In this document: piece after piece, positions 8,239 to 20,941 of the stretch
How the letters are laid out: each line of letters begins with the position of its first letter
Position numbering within the stretch: the stretch's first letter is position 1
Source of the DNA: Nitrosomonas sp.
GTDB taxonomy: Bacteria; Pseudomonadota; Gammaproteobacteria; Burkholderiales; Nitrosomonadaceae
Direction: 5' to 3'
DNA length: 40,293 bases
Assembly (NCBI GenBank): GCA_017984435.1
Contig: JAGNZK010000026.1
Coordinates: forward strand, 1-40,293
The notes under the pieces: model-generated
What the model was told of the DNA's origin: nothing
The model's input: only the letters and a program-made list of their open reading frames with translations
Databases searched by the model: none
Position numbers and translations under genes: made by a program

Positions 8239-8589
8239 TTGAAAAGAAACATTAGTAATGTTTTTACCAATATTTGCAGTATGTTCGTGCTAATAATATT
8301 GTCTGGAGTGTTGGCCATGCAACTTGCCGATATAGCAATCGCAGCACAGGAAGAAATGGTCGTCTCTCATGAGGGTATAGCAACTGTCAAAGCGATTGAT
8401 ATGAACCAAGGCATCGTGAAGCTAGCCCATGGCCCGATTGCATCCCTCAAATGGCCGTCTATGACCATGAATTTCAAGATTAAGGATAGAGCATTATTGC
8501 AAGAAATCAAGGTGGATAATGTTGTGACCTTTACATTCATTCAATCAGGCAGTGACTATATAGTCACGCGTATCCAGTCTAGCAAATAG
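8239..8589 (+). CDS. cusF: CusF-type periplasmic copper-binding protein
   Basis: About 116 residues from a TTG start at 8239, chosen because GGAG lies 8 bases upstream; an ATG at 8206 has no ribosome site and would add 11 residues before the signal peptide. An N-terminal hydrophobic signal segment ends near IAIAAQ (about residues 33-37). The mature domain reads GIATVKAIDMNQGIVKLAHG followed by PIASLKWPSMTMNF. His64, Trp72, Met75 and Met77 match the Cu(I)/Ag(I) ligands of E. coli CusF, including the Trp cap. It would pass metal to the CusCBA pump encoded at 28395-34028, or buffer copper in the periplasm. It is the first gene of a cluster with HupE/UreJ and DUF6488 proteins. Confidence 0.88.
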   Translation: MKRNISNVFTNICSMFVLIILSGVLAMQLADIAIAAQEEMVVSHEGIATVKAIDMNQGIVKLAHGPIASLKWPSMTMNFKIKDRALLQEIKVDNVVTFTFIQSGSDYIVTRIQSSK

Positions 8590-8618
8590 CCATCAAAACC
8601 ATTTTTTAGAAAAATATA

Positions 8619-9419
8619 GTGCCAACTCCGGATATGCGCTTCTTTACCAGATACAAATTTATAATATTATTATTTTTATTAATACCAGTTTCAGCGTTAG
8701 CACACGGTATTTCTGAGGAAGATAAGCTGCGAATGTTGAGTGGTGGATACCTCCAATACATAGGGCTTGGTGCTACCCACATGCTGACTGGATATGATCA
8801 TTTACTGTTCCTATTTGGGGTAGTGTTTTTCCTGACCAGTTTCAAGGATATAGCAAAGTTTGTAACAGCCTTCACGGTCGGACACTGTATTACACTGATT
8901 TTTGCAACCTTCTACCAGATTACCTGGAATTATTTTTTGATTGACGCGATTATTGCACTTAGTGTTATCTATAAGGGTTTTGACAATAACGGCGGCTTCC
9001 AGAAGTATCTGGATATGAAATCACCCAACCTGTTAGGCGCGGTTTTTTTATTTGGTTTACTACACGGCTTTGGCCTTTCAACTCGCCTTCAGCAGTTGCC
9101 ACTCGGCGACGATAGCACTGACATTCTATTACGAATATTGAGTTTTAATCTGGGTGTAGAAATAGGGCAGATCGTTGCTTTAGTGGTCATGGTGGCTTTG
9201 CTTTCTTTATGGAGACATAAACTATCTTTTCAACGATTTAGCTTTGCATCTAACCAATCTCTTATTTATGCCGGAGTACTCTTGCTGTTGATGCAATTAC
9301 ACGGGTATCAGCATGATTCTGATCCTGATAGTTTCCGCTTTCCCAGCCAAGAACACAAACATGCGCATGAGGATCTAGAAGTTGAGCAGAGCATTGATAC
9401 GGGGCGTGAAAGCCTTTAA
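8619..9419 (+). CDS. HupE/UreJ family membrane protein
   Basis: A 266-residue protein from a GTG at 8619; an in-frame ATG at 8634 is an alternative, and neither has a good ribosome site. A signal peptide ends at VSALA, leaving AHGISEEDK as the mature start. Then come GATHMLTGYDHLLFLFGVVFF, AFTVGHCITL, FGLLHGFGLST and SFNLGVEIGQ, the conserved His-containing helices of HupE/UreJ proteins. Family members are linked to Ni, Co or other metal uptake or efflux. The C-terminus is His-rich (HDSDPDS, QEHKHAHEDLEVE), fitting metal binding. It lies 29 bp after cusF and 26 bp before the DUF6488 gene, so the three form a likely operon with a copper theme. Confidence 0.88.
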   Translation: MPTPDMRFFTRYKFIILLFLLIPVSALAHGISEEDKLRMLSGGYLQYIGLGATHMLTGYDHLLFLFGVVFFLTSFKDIAKFVTAFTVGHCITLIFATFYQITWNYFLIDAIIALSVIYKGFDNNGGFQKYLDMKSPNLLGAVFLFGLLHGFGLSTRLQQLPLGDDSTDILLRILSFNLGVEIGQIVALVVMVALLSLWRHKLSFQRFSFASNQSLIYAGVLLLLMQLHGYQHDSDPDSFRFPSQEHKHAHEDLEVEQSIDTGRESL

Positions 9420-9445
9420 TTTACTAACTACCGAGGAGTAATTTA

Positions 9446-9796
9446 ATGAAGAAACTATTGATGATAACGATTTTGGTTGCTGGAATATTTGGGGCTGGCG
9501 GGGCAATGGCAGCGGAAAGCAGTAGTTGCCATTTTCACGGCAGCAAGGTTGCTACGGAAGAGACTGTAATAAACTGCGCGACTGAGCGAAAAGAAATATT
9601 GATTAAGCAAGGTAAGATCGATCCATCATGGAAAATGATTGAACAAGATAAGATCGAGATGGTAGATGGGAAAAAAGGCAAAGAATGGCTAGTCACATTT
9701 ACTAATCCTGCTGTTGATGATAAGACGAAAGAGAAACTTTATTTATTTTTCACATCCACAGGCAATTTTATTGCCGCAAACTTTACCGGCAATTAA
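9446..9796 (+). CDS. DUF6488-like secreted small protein
   Basis: A 116-residue protein with a GAGGAG ribosome site before ATG 9446. The signal peptide MKKLLMITILVAGIFGAGGAMA is followed by AESSSCHFHGSK, a Cys-His-rich start that could bind metal. A second Cys lies in VINCATERK. The rest, with EWLVTFTNP, LYLFFTSTGNFIAANFTG, looks like a compact PepSY-like alpha/beta domain. I recognise the family as the one NCBI calls DUF6488 (from recall); no function is assigned. It closes the cusF-HupE cluster and is followed at once by a strong terminator, so the operon is three genes. Confidence 0.75.
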   Translation: MKKLLMITILVAGIFGAGGAMAAESSSCHFHGSKVATEETVINCATERKEILIKQGKIDPSWKMIEQDKIEMVDGKKGKEWLVTFTNPAVDDKTKEKLYLFFTSTGNFIAANFTGN

Positions 9797-9838
9797 GCAC
9801 ATTCACACTTAGAGATAACACTTTGCGCACCAATTCTT

Positions 9839-9864
9839 GACCGCTATGGCAGCGGTCTTTTTTT
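9839..9864 (+). terminator. Rho-independent terminator of the cusF-HupE-DUF6488 operon
   Basis: Perfect stem GACCGCT (9839-9845) / AGCGGTC (9851-9857) with loop ATGGC, followed by seven T. It lies 42 bp after the DUF6488 stop and overlaps the last codons of the convergent DUF3147 gene by two bases. Confidence 0.92.
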
Positions 9865-10213
9865 ATAGTTGAACCCCGATCCTGGGTAAAAAAAACATGA
9901 AACTAAAATAACAGCTAATGGTAGCCACACCGGATAAGCTAAGGCTAAGCCAAAAACCCAAGCCATGTTTAAGAAATATGGGCAGCAATACGAAAAACAG
10001 AAGCGATGGCAATACGAACCAAAATATTTGCTTTGACAGATCTGCGATTTGCGATACTGCAGCTCCCTCAATATGGAGCCAGATAAAAGCTAATAACGAT
10101 GTAAGCGGCAGAGACGCTACAAGTGCAGCAAGTCCTGTATTTCGCTTGGCAATCTCTGCAATCGCTACTATTACAATGGCCGAAATAATTATTTTGAGTG
10201 CGTAATAAAGCAT
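9863..10213 (-). CDS. DUF3147 family small membrane protein
   Basis: A 116-residue protein with four predicted membrane helices: LKIIISAIVIVAIAEIA, LAALVASLPLTSLLAFIWLH, FWFVLPSLLFFVLLPIFL and GFWLSLSLSGVATISCYF. The RNTGLAALVASLPLTSLLAF segment is typical of DUF3147 (GlpM-like) inner-membrane proteins. Function unknown. It is a single minus-strand gene between two plus-strand units. No clear ribosome site precedes the ATG at 10213. Confidence 0.8.
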   Translation of the reverse strand: MLYYALKIIISAIVIVAIAEIAKRNTGLAALVASLPLTSLLAFIWLHIEGAAVSQIADLSKQIFWFVLPSLLFFVLLPIFLKHGLGFWLSLSLSGVATISCYFSFMFFLPRIGVQL

Positions 10214-10274
10214 AAGGTCTAATTTTTAATAGCCATAAGTATGGCAATACTATTCATAGAGAATGAATATATTC

Positions 10275-10550
10275 ATGAAAAACTTTTCTGCAGTATCATA
10301 TCAAACCGACTCTCAGGCACTAATCACGAAACAAACAAACCCTTTTCAGCATCAAACTTGGAAACAACGCCAACAGTATTGGAAGAAAAAGTCTGTTCCC
10401 TGGCTTGAACATCAAGCTGAACGTGGCAACGAATATTGCAGTGCTGTTTACCGTGCATTACAAGCCAGCTGTGGCATACAAACTTCCATGAGTTGTAAGG
10501 GTAATTGTTTCTTTGACACGCTAAAAACTGAAAACTTGCATCATTATTGA
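10275..10550 (+). CDS. Small Cys-containing hypothetical protein
   Basis: 91 residues from ATG 10275, which has GAGAATG about 10 bases upstream; ATG 10263 has no room for a ribosome site. No family recognised. It is hydrophilic with no signal peptide or membrane segment. Visible features are an aromatic and basic stretch QTWKQRQQYWKKKSVPWLEHQ and a C-terminal cluster of four cysteines (EYC, ASC, SCKGNC) that could bind a metal. It lies between the DUF3147 gene and the carbonic anhydrase gene and could share a transcript with the latter. The region is free of competing frames, and codon use looks ordinary. Confidence 0.55.
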   Translation: MKNFSAVSYQTDSQALITKQTNPFQHQTWKQRQQYWKKKSVPWLEHQAERGNEYCSAVYRALQASCGIQTSMSCKGNCFFDTLKTENLHHY

Positions 10551-10693
10551 TTTAAAACGAGAGAAAATGTTAAATGGCTTATTTTTGAGTATATCAAAGT
10601 ATATTATAATTGCACGAGGCGACATGCAAAGATCAGTAACTAAATACCTGCTCATTTACTCTGATGTGAATGATTTTAAATACCGGAGCTTTT

Positions 10694-11467
10694 ATGTGTC
10701 AGGTATGTGACAAAAAGAACGAATACCTTCAGCATGATTCACGAAAACGTTTATTCCTGAAATTGGCGGCAGCCTCTGCGCTGGGTTTGGGTATTAGTGG
10801 TGCAGGTATCGCCAGTGTGGAAGAAACAAAGGTACCTTTGCCGTCATCTACCAAAATCCCGCCCCAGCCTGAGAACGTGCTTACCCCTGATCAAGCTTTG
10901 GAAAGATTAATGGCAGGCAGCAAGCGGCATGGTAGTGGTCAATCGACTGTATCCTTGGACATACATACTTCCCAGGATGCTCTGGTTAAAGGGCAAAACC
11001 CCTACGCTGCCATTTTGGGTTGCGCCGACTCCAGAGTCGGTCCTGAACAGTGTTTTGATGAGGCTCACGGGGATCTATTTGTGGCTCGAGTTGCTGGTAA
11101 TTATATAACTGTCGATTTTCTGGCCACGCTTGAATATGCGGTTGCCGTATTACATACACCGTTGATCATGGTGCTTGGCCATGAAAGCTGTGGAGCTGTG
11201 GGAGCCGCTATTGATGCCATTGATAAGAATAAACAGTTTCCAGGACACATCCAAACAATGGCAACTGCATTATCGCCTGCAGTCAGAGCAGCGAGAAATA
11301 TGCCCGGAATGCTATATGAAAATGCGGTCAAAATGAATGTCATCCTCACTGTTGCCGAGCTGAAGAATAGTACCCCGATCTTGAGTCAATCCGTGAAGGA
11401 GAAAAAAATTCAGATAGTAGGCGGAGTATACCGACTAGGTACAGGTATAGTTGAATTAGTTTCTTAA
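10694..11467 (+). CDS. Beta-class carbonic anhydrase with export signal
   Basis: 257 residues from ATG 10694, chosen because CCGGAG lies 6 bases upstream; an in-frame start at 10670 would add 8 residues. It begins MCQVCDKKN, then SRKRLFLKLAAASALGLGISGAGIAS, a Tat-like signal with KR in place of RR in the RRxFLK motif. Zinc ligands Cys110, His163 and Cys166 and the catalytic dyad Asp112-Arg114 (GCADSR, GHESCGAV) mark an active beta-carbonic anhydrase that interconverts CO2 and bicarbonate, probably in the periplasm. A TATAAT-like -10 lies near 10604-10609 without a convincing -35. It is not obviously connected to metal resistance, apart from zinc use. Confidence 0.9.
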   Translation: MCQVCDKKNEYLQHDSRKRLFLKLAAASALGLGISGAGIASVEETKVPLPSSTKIPPQPENVLTPDQALERLMAGSKRHGSGQSTVSLDIHTSQDALVKGQNPYAAILGCADSRVGPEQCFDEAHGDLFVARVAGNYITVDFLATLEYAVAVLHTPLIMVLGHESCGAVGAAIDAIDKNKQFPGHIQTMATALSPAVRAARNMPGMLYENAVKMNVILTVAELKNSTPILSQSVKEKKIQIVGGVYRLGTGIVELVS

Positions 11468-11475
11468 GCTTAAGA

Positions 11476-11768
11476 ACTTAGTGGTATTGGGAAGTTAAAG
11501 CGAACTGAAACGTAATAATTTGAGAATTGCCTAATAGATTGATGGTTAAAATAAAATTCAGTTTCTTTCAAGTGCAAATAAACAGTATATATTCAGATAC
11601 ACCAGCGATCTTTGCCAAACGGCGTTTAGCAAAGCCCCAGAAAGACTCCATACTGTAAATACGCAAGTTCTCATGGTGTGGAGAATCAATGCCTAACTTT
11701 GGCACCGGCCGCTTGCGCCAACTCGGTACCCGACTAACGCTAAATTGTTGTGGGTCGTAGCGAGGCAA
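11476..11768 (-). pseudogene. IS1595-family transposase remnant (frameshifted)
   Basis: The minus-strand frame ending at 11568 encodes YSMESFWGFAKRRLAKIAGVSEY, the conserved C-terminal block of IS1595-type transposases. After SEY the frame breaks. A neighbouring frame then continues TVYLHLKETEFYFNHQSIRQ and runs to a stop near 11476, as expected for the family's end. So this is a C-terminal fragment carrying a frameshift, and the N-terminal part and DDE residues are missing. It differs in sequence from the complete IS1595-type element at 37895-38942. It sits directly downstream of the czcA stop, marking an old insertion at the edge of the czc operon. 11769-11859 shows no readable gene. Confidence 0.75.
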
Positions 11769-11859
11769 AGGCGGATACTGTCGTTTTCATGCATAACATG
11801 CACACGGCTCCAATCGTTATAAAGCTAGATATCATCCCGTTGAACTAGCGGCGCTGTCA

Positions 11860-16607
<4,748 letters not shown>

Positions 16608-16635
16608 AATTTAATCCTTAATCTTTTTCCTGCCA

Positions 16636-18069
16636 CTAGGGTTGGCGTAAGTTGATTTCATGATTGGCCCTGATACTATCGATAGGCCCTGCAATCAGGC
16701 GTTCGATGTCATTCACCAGGCGCTGATAGTTTGCCAGTGCACGTACATAGAGCACTTGATTCTGAAATAAAACACGTTGCGCATCCAGCAGCTCCAGCAA
16801 ACCAAATTTCCCCAATTCATAGCCCCTGCGCATCACATGAAAAGCACTCTTAGCACCGGGCAATATCTCGTCACGCAATATATTAATTTCATTCCATGCC
16901 GCTGACATCATTTCATAAGATTGCGTAAGCTCAGTTTTCAATCGCAACTCCATCGCGGATTGCTCATCCACGGCTTTGTCTACTCGTTGATAAGCATCTT
17001 TGATATTTCCTTGGTTACGATCGAATAACGGTAATGGCACCATCACGCTCGCCACAGCCGTGTTACCGCCCAGCTGTGCGTGATGTACAACGCCTGCATT
17101 AATGGTAAGGTTAGGGATGCGGCGCGTTTGCTCTACTTCCAACAATGCTTTACGTTGCTCAATATTTTTCATCGCGCGCAGTGCCATTGGGTTTTTTAAT
17201 ACACGCTCTTCTAGCATTTGGAAACTAGGAGGGGGAATCAATATTTCAAGATTCCCCAAGGCTTTATTGAATTGCGGAGAGGCGCTATCCCATAACAATG
17301 CCAGTCGTCTGCGCGCTGATATTAAATCCCGTTGCGCTTGTTCATATTCAATACGCGTAGTCGATAGCCCCACCTTGACCCTGGTTTCTTCGATAGGCGC
17401 CACTTTCCCGCCTTGCACACGTTCGGTCACACTATTAACCACGTTTTGTGCAACTTGCCGGGTTTCTTCAGCAAGCCTGAGCCGCTCTTGCGCAGCGAGC
17501 ACTTCCGTATACACATTGGCCACTCTGGCAATAATTTCCACCCGCCGGATTTCATAATCCTTGGCGGCCAGATCTTCACCCAGTAGCGCAGCGTTAACCC
17601 GAGCCGCGCGTTTCCCACCCAGCTCAATCAATTGCCCGATCCGGATGGTGGTCAGCTGCTGAACTACTTCCTGCGCTACTGAATCCGCTGAATTGAGATC
17701 ACCACGAAGCTTTTGTATGTTTCCGATATTCTCAACGTTTACTGACAGCTCCGGATTTCTCAGTAAACCAGCCTGCAATGTTGCCCCTTCCAATGCACGC
17801 ATTTCCTTGGAAAAAGCTGCCAATTCAGGGTTGCGGAGTAACGCAAGGTTAATTGCGTCACGTAAAGTCAGATTATTTCCCGCATCACCGACTACTATTG
17901 AATCGGTTGGATAACTTTTTATTCCATTAGATGGGGCACTAAACAAATCAGTACTGGCTTTTATCTGGGATGAGAAACCCAGCAATAAAGTAGAACTTAG
18001 TAATAGTATAATTCGTAATTCTGGAGCTACCCAATAGCATAACGCTATGAACAGATTGCTCAATTTCAT
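16636..18069 (-). CDS. czcC: Outer-membrane efflux protein, TolC/CzcC type
   Basis: 477 residues from ATG 18069, chosen because GGAGGG lies 5 bases upstream; an in-frame extension to 18177 is rejected. A hydrophobic signal segment (IILLLSSTLLLGFSSQIKA) precedes the mature protein. Two OEP repeats are visible: LTLRDAINLALLRNPELAAF, and later helical segments ending with KFGLLELLDAQRVLFQNQVLYVRALANYQR. These form the outer-membrane barrel and periplasmic tunnel of the tripartite pump. First pump gene of the operon, 117 bp downstream of the czcI-like gene. Confidence 0.9.
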   Translation of the reverse strand: MKLSNLFIALCYWVAPELRIILLLSSTLLLGFSSQIKASTDLFSAPSNGIKSYPTDSIVVGDAGNNLTLRDAINLALLRNPELAAFSKEMRALEGATLQAGLLRNPELSVNVENIGNIQKLRGDLNSADSVAQEVVQQLTTIRIGQLIELGGKRAARVNAALLGEDLAAKDYEIRRVEIIARVANVYTEVLAAQERLRLAEETRQVAQNVVNSVTERVQGGKVAPIEETRVKVGLSTTRIEYEQAQRDLISARRRLALLWDSASPQFNKALGNLEILIPPPSFQMLEERVLKNPMALRAMKNIEQRKALLEVEQTRRIPNLTINAGVVHHAQLGGNTAVASVMVPLPLFDRNQGNIKDAYQRVDKAVDEQSAMELRLKTELTQSYEMMSAAWNEINILRDEILPGAKSAFHVMRRGYELGKFGLLELLDAQRVLFQNQVLYVRALANYQRLVNDIERLIAGPIDSIRANHEINLRQP

Positions 18070-18186
18070 GGAATCCCTCCGTAAGTGCTTAAGCCTATAA
18101 AACAGGTATTCGACAAGCTTGAATTGCCCTGTTTTTGCGGTGTTATGGATCGAAGGAACGATCCACAAACAACACAATTTAAGAAT

Positions 18187-18561
18187 TTAGCTTAAAGCAA
18201 TGCTGCGAGGAGGACGAAGAGGTAGATCGGGGATTACTTCAGGAATAATGGCGGAAATGAATACGGTTAAAACTTCTGTGGCGATCTGATCAGGTATCAG
18301 CGGAAAAGAATTAAAGAAAAAAGGTTGATACTGTCCCGTTGAATGCAGGCATAAATGGGTTGTCGCATCAAGATCAGCACCATCCTTGGAAACATTGGTT
18401 CGATGCGATTCCAGATGTGTGGCGGGATCAAGGGACAGCGCCTGATGAGCATGATCCAGTTCATGCGCAAATACCTCTCCTCGAAAGGATAAACTAAGCC
18501 CATTCGCCAGTATGCTAATAATTAGCATAAAGATAATAGGATAAATAGGATATCTCCGCAT
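18187..18561 (-). CDS. Small CzcI-like periplasmic protein
   Basis: About 124 residues from ATG 18561 (a TTG 9 bases upstream is the alternative). A signal segment (IYPIIFMLIISILANGLSLSF) is followed by a His/Asp-rich region (AHELDHAHQ, HLESHRTN, THLCLHSTGQ) and a proline-rich end VIPDLPLRPPRSIALS. Position just upstream of czcCBA, signal peptide, single Cys-His motif and a Pro/Arg tail all resemble CzcI-type proteins, which modulate czc expression or bind metal in the periplasm. The protein at 34348 upstream of cusCBA has the same plan, with PEQPQRPPL at its end. Sequence similarity is weak, so the family call is tentative. Confidence 0.55.
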   Translation of the reverse strand: MRRYPIYPIIFMLIISILANGLSLSFRGEVFAHELDHAHQALSLDPATHLESHRTNVSKDGADLDATTHLCLHSTGQYQPFFFNSFPLIPDQIATEVLTVFISAIIPEVIPDLPLRPPRSIALS

Positions 18562-18806
18562 AGGATCCAAATTTTTTATATGTAAGCAAAATGTTACACG
18601 GATATAATCATTTCACATTATTCGAATATTTGCAATTTAGAAATTTTTGTAAAAAAATTCTGGCCTTCTATGTATTTCGAGGCGTGGAAAAATATAAGCA
18701 GAATAAAACTTGAATATCTCGTAATTAATACGCAGAAATCATGCCTTATTTATATTAATTTACAATCAACAAGATGATCCATCCAGCGATTATGCGGCGC
18801 ATGGAA

Positions 18807-18913
18807 AATAAAGCACCCCGCCGCAAGCAGCGGAGTATTAACTGCGCTCTCCAATCTGCTGGTTTTCAACCAGCTTTCGCCCCAATGGGCGGGGAATTGA
18901 ACCCTCAGAGATT
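18807..18913 (+). repeat. Structured intergenic repeat, copy 2
   Basis: A 107-bp block homologous to 8055-8163: AATAAAGCACxCCGCxGC at the left, TAxxAACTxCGC in the middle and GGGGAATTGAACC at the right. Outer stem CCCCGCC/GGCGGGG and inner hairpin CTGGTT-TTC-AACCAG replace the T/A-richer stems of copy 1. A short open frame across it (18774-18986) is not a gene. The rest of the 18562-19393 gap holds only the palindrome at 19242 and AT-rich sequence with no gene that I can see. Confidence 0.72.
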
Positions 18914-19241
18914 AAAAGATTTCGTCATTTATTGTCTTAAATCTCAGATAACACGGATTCGCACAGATGCTACTTTATGGCTCTGAAATCTGTATTCATC
19001 TGTTTTTATAGGGGGCTGTCTGTTCCACTGTACGCGTGGTCATTGAAGTACTCATTCCGTAGCCTTTTAGTTAGTTCGGAATTTTCTAGGATTTTCTTGC
19101 AAAGGTACAAATTGGGGCAGGTGTATATTTTAGATACGTTTCTAATAAATTCATGAAGTGTGAAAAATGTTGTTATCGACACTCCATTTTTTATGGCATG
19201 CCGTTAATTTAATTGTTAAATCTTAGATGCAGAATCATGGG

Positions 19242-19258
19242 TGCGACATTTTGTCGCA
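19242..19258. promoter_or_regulatory. 17-bp palindrome, copy 1, upstream of secreted protein gene
   Basis: TGCGACATTTTGTCGCA is a perfect 7-bp dyad around TTT. It lies 135 bp before the ATG at 19394. The same sequence, with matching flanks (GGG before and TTG after), recurs at 20234-20250, 104 bp before the next gene. Repetition with fixed flanks at similar distances from two start codons suggests an operator or activator site. This copy is followed by six T, so a terminator is an alternative here, but not for copy 2. Confidence 0.55.
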
Positions 19259-19393
19259 TTGTTTTTTCTTCCAGGAAGAAAGATACTCCTTATAGGTATT
19301 AGCAACAGTATTAAATAGTCAAAATTATGAATACGACTAAATCCCTATTACACAATTACTTTCTTAGTATTTCTCTTAGGAAATAGAATAAAC

Positions 19394-20143
19394 ATGAACA
19401 AAATGAAATTACTTGCACGTACATTGACTGGCATCATGCTGATGGGTTTGGGGCAGAGCGTGCTGGCGCATACGCGCCTAGATGTTCCCACGCAAACTGA
19501 AGGAACTCGGACAATCAATAATATCGTAATTGGTCACTCCTGCAGTGATACTGTCCGTGTTATTGGGACATCAGTTGTATTTCCAAATGGTCTGGATTCA
19601 GCTATTCTCGTGGATGGTCAGCCGCATGGTGGTCCATTGACTGATTTCCTGACAAATTATGGAAATAATTTTCAGCTTTTATGGAATCGCGGAGCATTCG
19701 ATGCGATGGCAGAGAAAAAAGATTCAAACGGTAACGTGGTTGGATTCTGGGTGGGCGGTGGACCCGGTATGCCGAGCGATTTGAATGTTGCCACGCCTGT
19801 GAGACTTACAGCAGCCGGAATCGAACCGACATCCTGCGCCAGTAGCGTGAAGATCAGTGTTTCGATTGCTAATATCTGCGAAATTACCGGTGTGGGTGAT
19901 TTTGGCAGAGAAGGTGTCGTTGATCTGTGGACGCATAATAACCTGGGTACCCCGTATGATCGCGTGAGCACAACCGACGATGGCCCGGCTTCATTTACTA
20001 TTACGCGCGATCTGGTAACAAATCCATTGCCTTCATCATGTGGTGGTACTGGCGTCACTGTAGAAGTAAAACCATCGGCCGCGCAAATTAATCGCGATAT
20101 GCCAGTTGTAATTGACGGGCAACAGATCTGGCCGCTGCCGTAG
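19394..20143 (+). CDS. Secreted protein of unknown function with predicted N-terminal His after cleavage
   Basis: A 249-residue protein with signal peptide residues 1-25 (MNKMKLLARTLTGIMLMG...VLA). The predicted mature start is His26-Thr-Arg-Leu-Asp. Four cysteines (50, 148, 162, 216) could form two disulfides in the periplasm. The mature start (H-x-x-L/V-x-P, then a GHSC block and SVVFPNG) vaguely recalls YcnI/DUF1775 copper proteins, which also begin with a metal-binding His; the resemblance is weak and I do not assign the family. There is no clear ribosome site beyond TAGGAAATAGAA about 7-12 bases before the ATG. It is followed by a strong terminator at 20186-20222, so it can be a single-gene unit. 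Neighbours are another secreted protein and a TlpA-like thioredoxin. Confidence 0.7.
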   Translation: MNKMKLLARTLTGIMLMGLGQSVLAHTRLDVPTQTEGTRTINNIVIGHSCSDTVRVIGTSVVFPNGLDSAILVDGQPHGGPLTDFLTNYGNNFQLLWNRGAFDAMAEKKDSNGNVVGFWVGGGPGMPSDLNVATPVRLTAAGIEPTSCASSVKISVSIANICEITGVGDFGREGVVDLWTHNNLGTPYDRVSTTDDGPASFTITRDLVTNPLPSSCGGTGVTVEVKPSAAQINRDMPVVIDGQQIWPLP

Positions 20144-20185
20144 ATCGCTAAACCATGAGCTCTTTACGGAGCTTGCCGCAACGGG

Positions 20186-20222
20186 AAAACCCGACAAGAT
20201 ATTGCTAGCTTGTCGGGTTTTT
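20186..20222 (+). terminator. Rho-independent terminator
   Basis: Perfect stem ACCCGACAAG (20189-20198) / CTTGTCGGGT (20209-20218), 10-base loop, then TTTT, preceded by AAA. It lies 45 bp after the stop of the secreted protein gene at 19394. Confidence 0.93.
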
Positions 20223-20233
20223 GTTGATGGGGG

Positions 20234-20250
20234 TGCGACATTTTGTCGCA
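20234..20250. promoter_or_regulatory. 17-bp palindrome, copy 2, upstream of second secreted protein gene
   Basis: TGCGACATTTTGTCGCA, identical to 19242-19258 with the same GGG and TTG flanks. It lies between the terminator at 20186-20222 and the gene at 20355, 104 bp before its ATG, so it is positioned as a regulatory site of that gene. No sigma-54 (GG-N10-GC) promoter was found between it and the gene. Confidence 0.55.
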
Positions 20251-20354
20251 TTGCTATTTGTTTGCCTGAACAAGATAATAAGATCAGGTACTACGATAAA
20301 GGTGTAGCTCCAGAAATAGCTTAATGCGTCTTTACGACATGAGGAGAATTAGTT

Positions 20355-20816
20355 ATGCAACCCAACATCTTGAAAAAATTATTAATCAGCATTTTCATGT
20401 TGGCGTATACGATAGGTTATGCGCAGCTCAGTGGAGCGGATGAAGGTGGTGCAGTATTGGATCCAACGGGTACCGTTAGAAATTTTACCGGTTATGCGCA
20501 AATCACCTGCTTTGATAACGGCAATGGACCGGCTGATTATTTAGAAGCCGATATCATAGACCTTTCCGCCCCAGTGGAACATTTATTGGTTAATTTGCTG
20601 TTGCTAAAGGGTGACAGGGCAATTAGTGTCAGTGATACAGTTTCAGGGGATGCAAATCCAAGTCCACCCATTATACTGCAAGGAGGGAACGGGGTTTATT
20701 TGTTGGTGGTGAACAAAACCGATGTAGGTCCAAGACAATTTGTAGTCGACTATCATTGTAAGACAGCAACAGGTGCTCATACCGGAACAGATATTAATGT
20801 CAAACAATTTGAGTGA
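20355..20816 (+). CDS. Secreted protein of unknown function, two cysteines
   Basis: A 153-residue protein with GAGGAG 8 bases before the ATG. The signal segment LLISIFMLAYTIGYA is followed by an extracytoplasmic domain with no recognised family. Cys52 (ITCFDNGNG) and Cys135 (DYHCKTATG) could form one disulfide. The sequence is rich in beta-favouring residues (VEHLLVNLLLLKGDRAISVSD, VYLLVVNKTDVG, FVVDYHC), suggesting a small beta-sandwich. No lipobox or anchor was seen. Its upstream palindrome matches that of the preceding secreted protein, suggesting shared control. The TlpA-like thioredoxin gene begins 126 bp downstream and may act on the disulfides of both secreted proteins (inference). Confidence 0.65.
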   Translation: MQPNILKKLLISIFMLAYTIGYAQLSGADEGGAVLDPTGTVRNFTGYAQITCFDNGNGPADYLEADIIDLSAPVEHLLVNLLLLKGDRAISVSDTVSGDANPSPPIILQGGNGVYLLVVNKTDVGPRQFVVDYHCKTATGAHTGTDINVKQFE

Positions 20817-20941
20817 TTCTTGACGTTTAGGATGTTAAACCGTGATTTATTTGATATCCCAGTTTCTTATAGTGGTGAACCTGGAAGATGATTGAATAGC
20901 ATTGTCAAATGATTCAAATAATCAATGAAGGTACCAGAACA

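Noticed and set aside
10580-10620. Full promoter for the carbonic anhydrase gene
   Set aside because: A TATAAT is present near 10604, but no acceptable -35 lies 16-18 bp upstream, so only the -10 is mentioned in the gene entry.
18774-18986. 70-codon plus-strand frame
   Set aside because: It runs through the structured repeat copy 2; the stems, not the codons, are what is conserved with copy 1.
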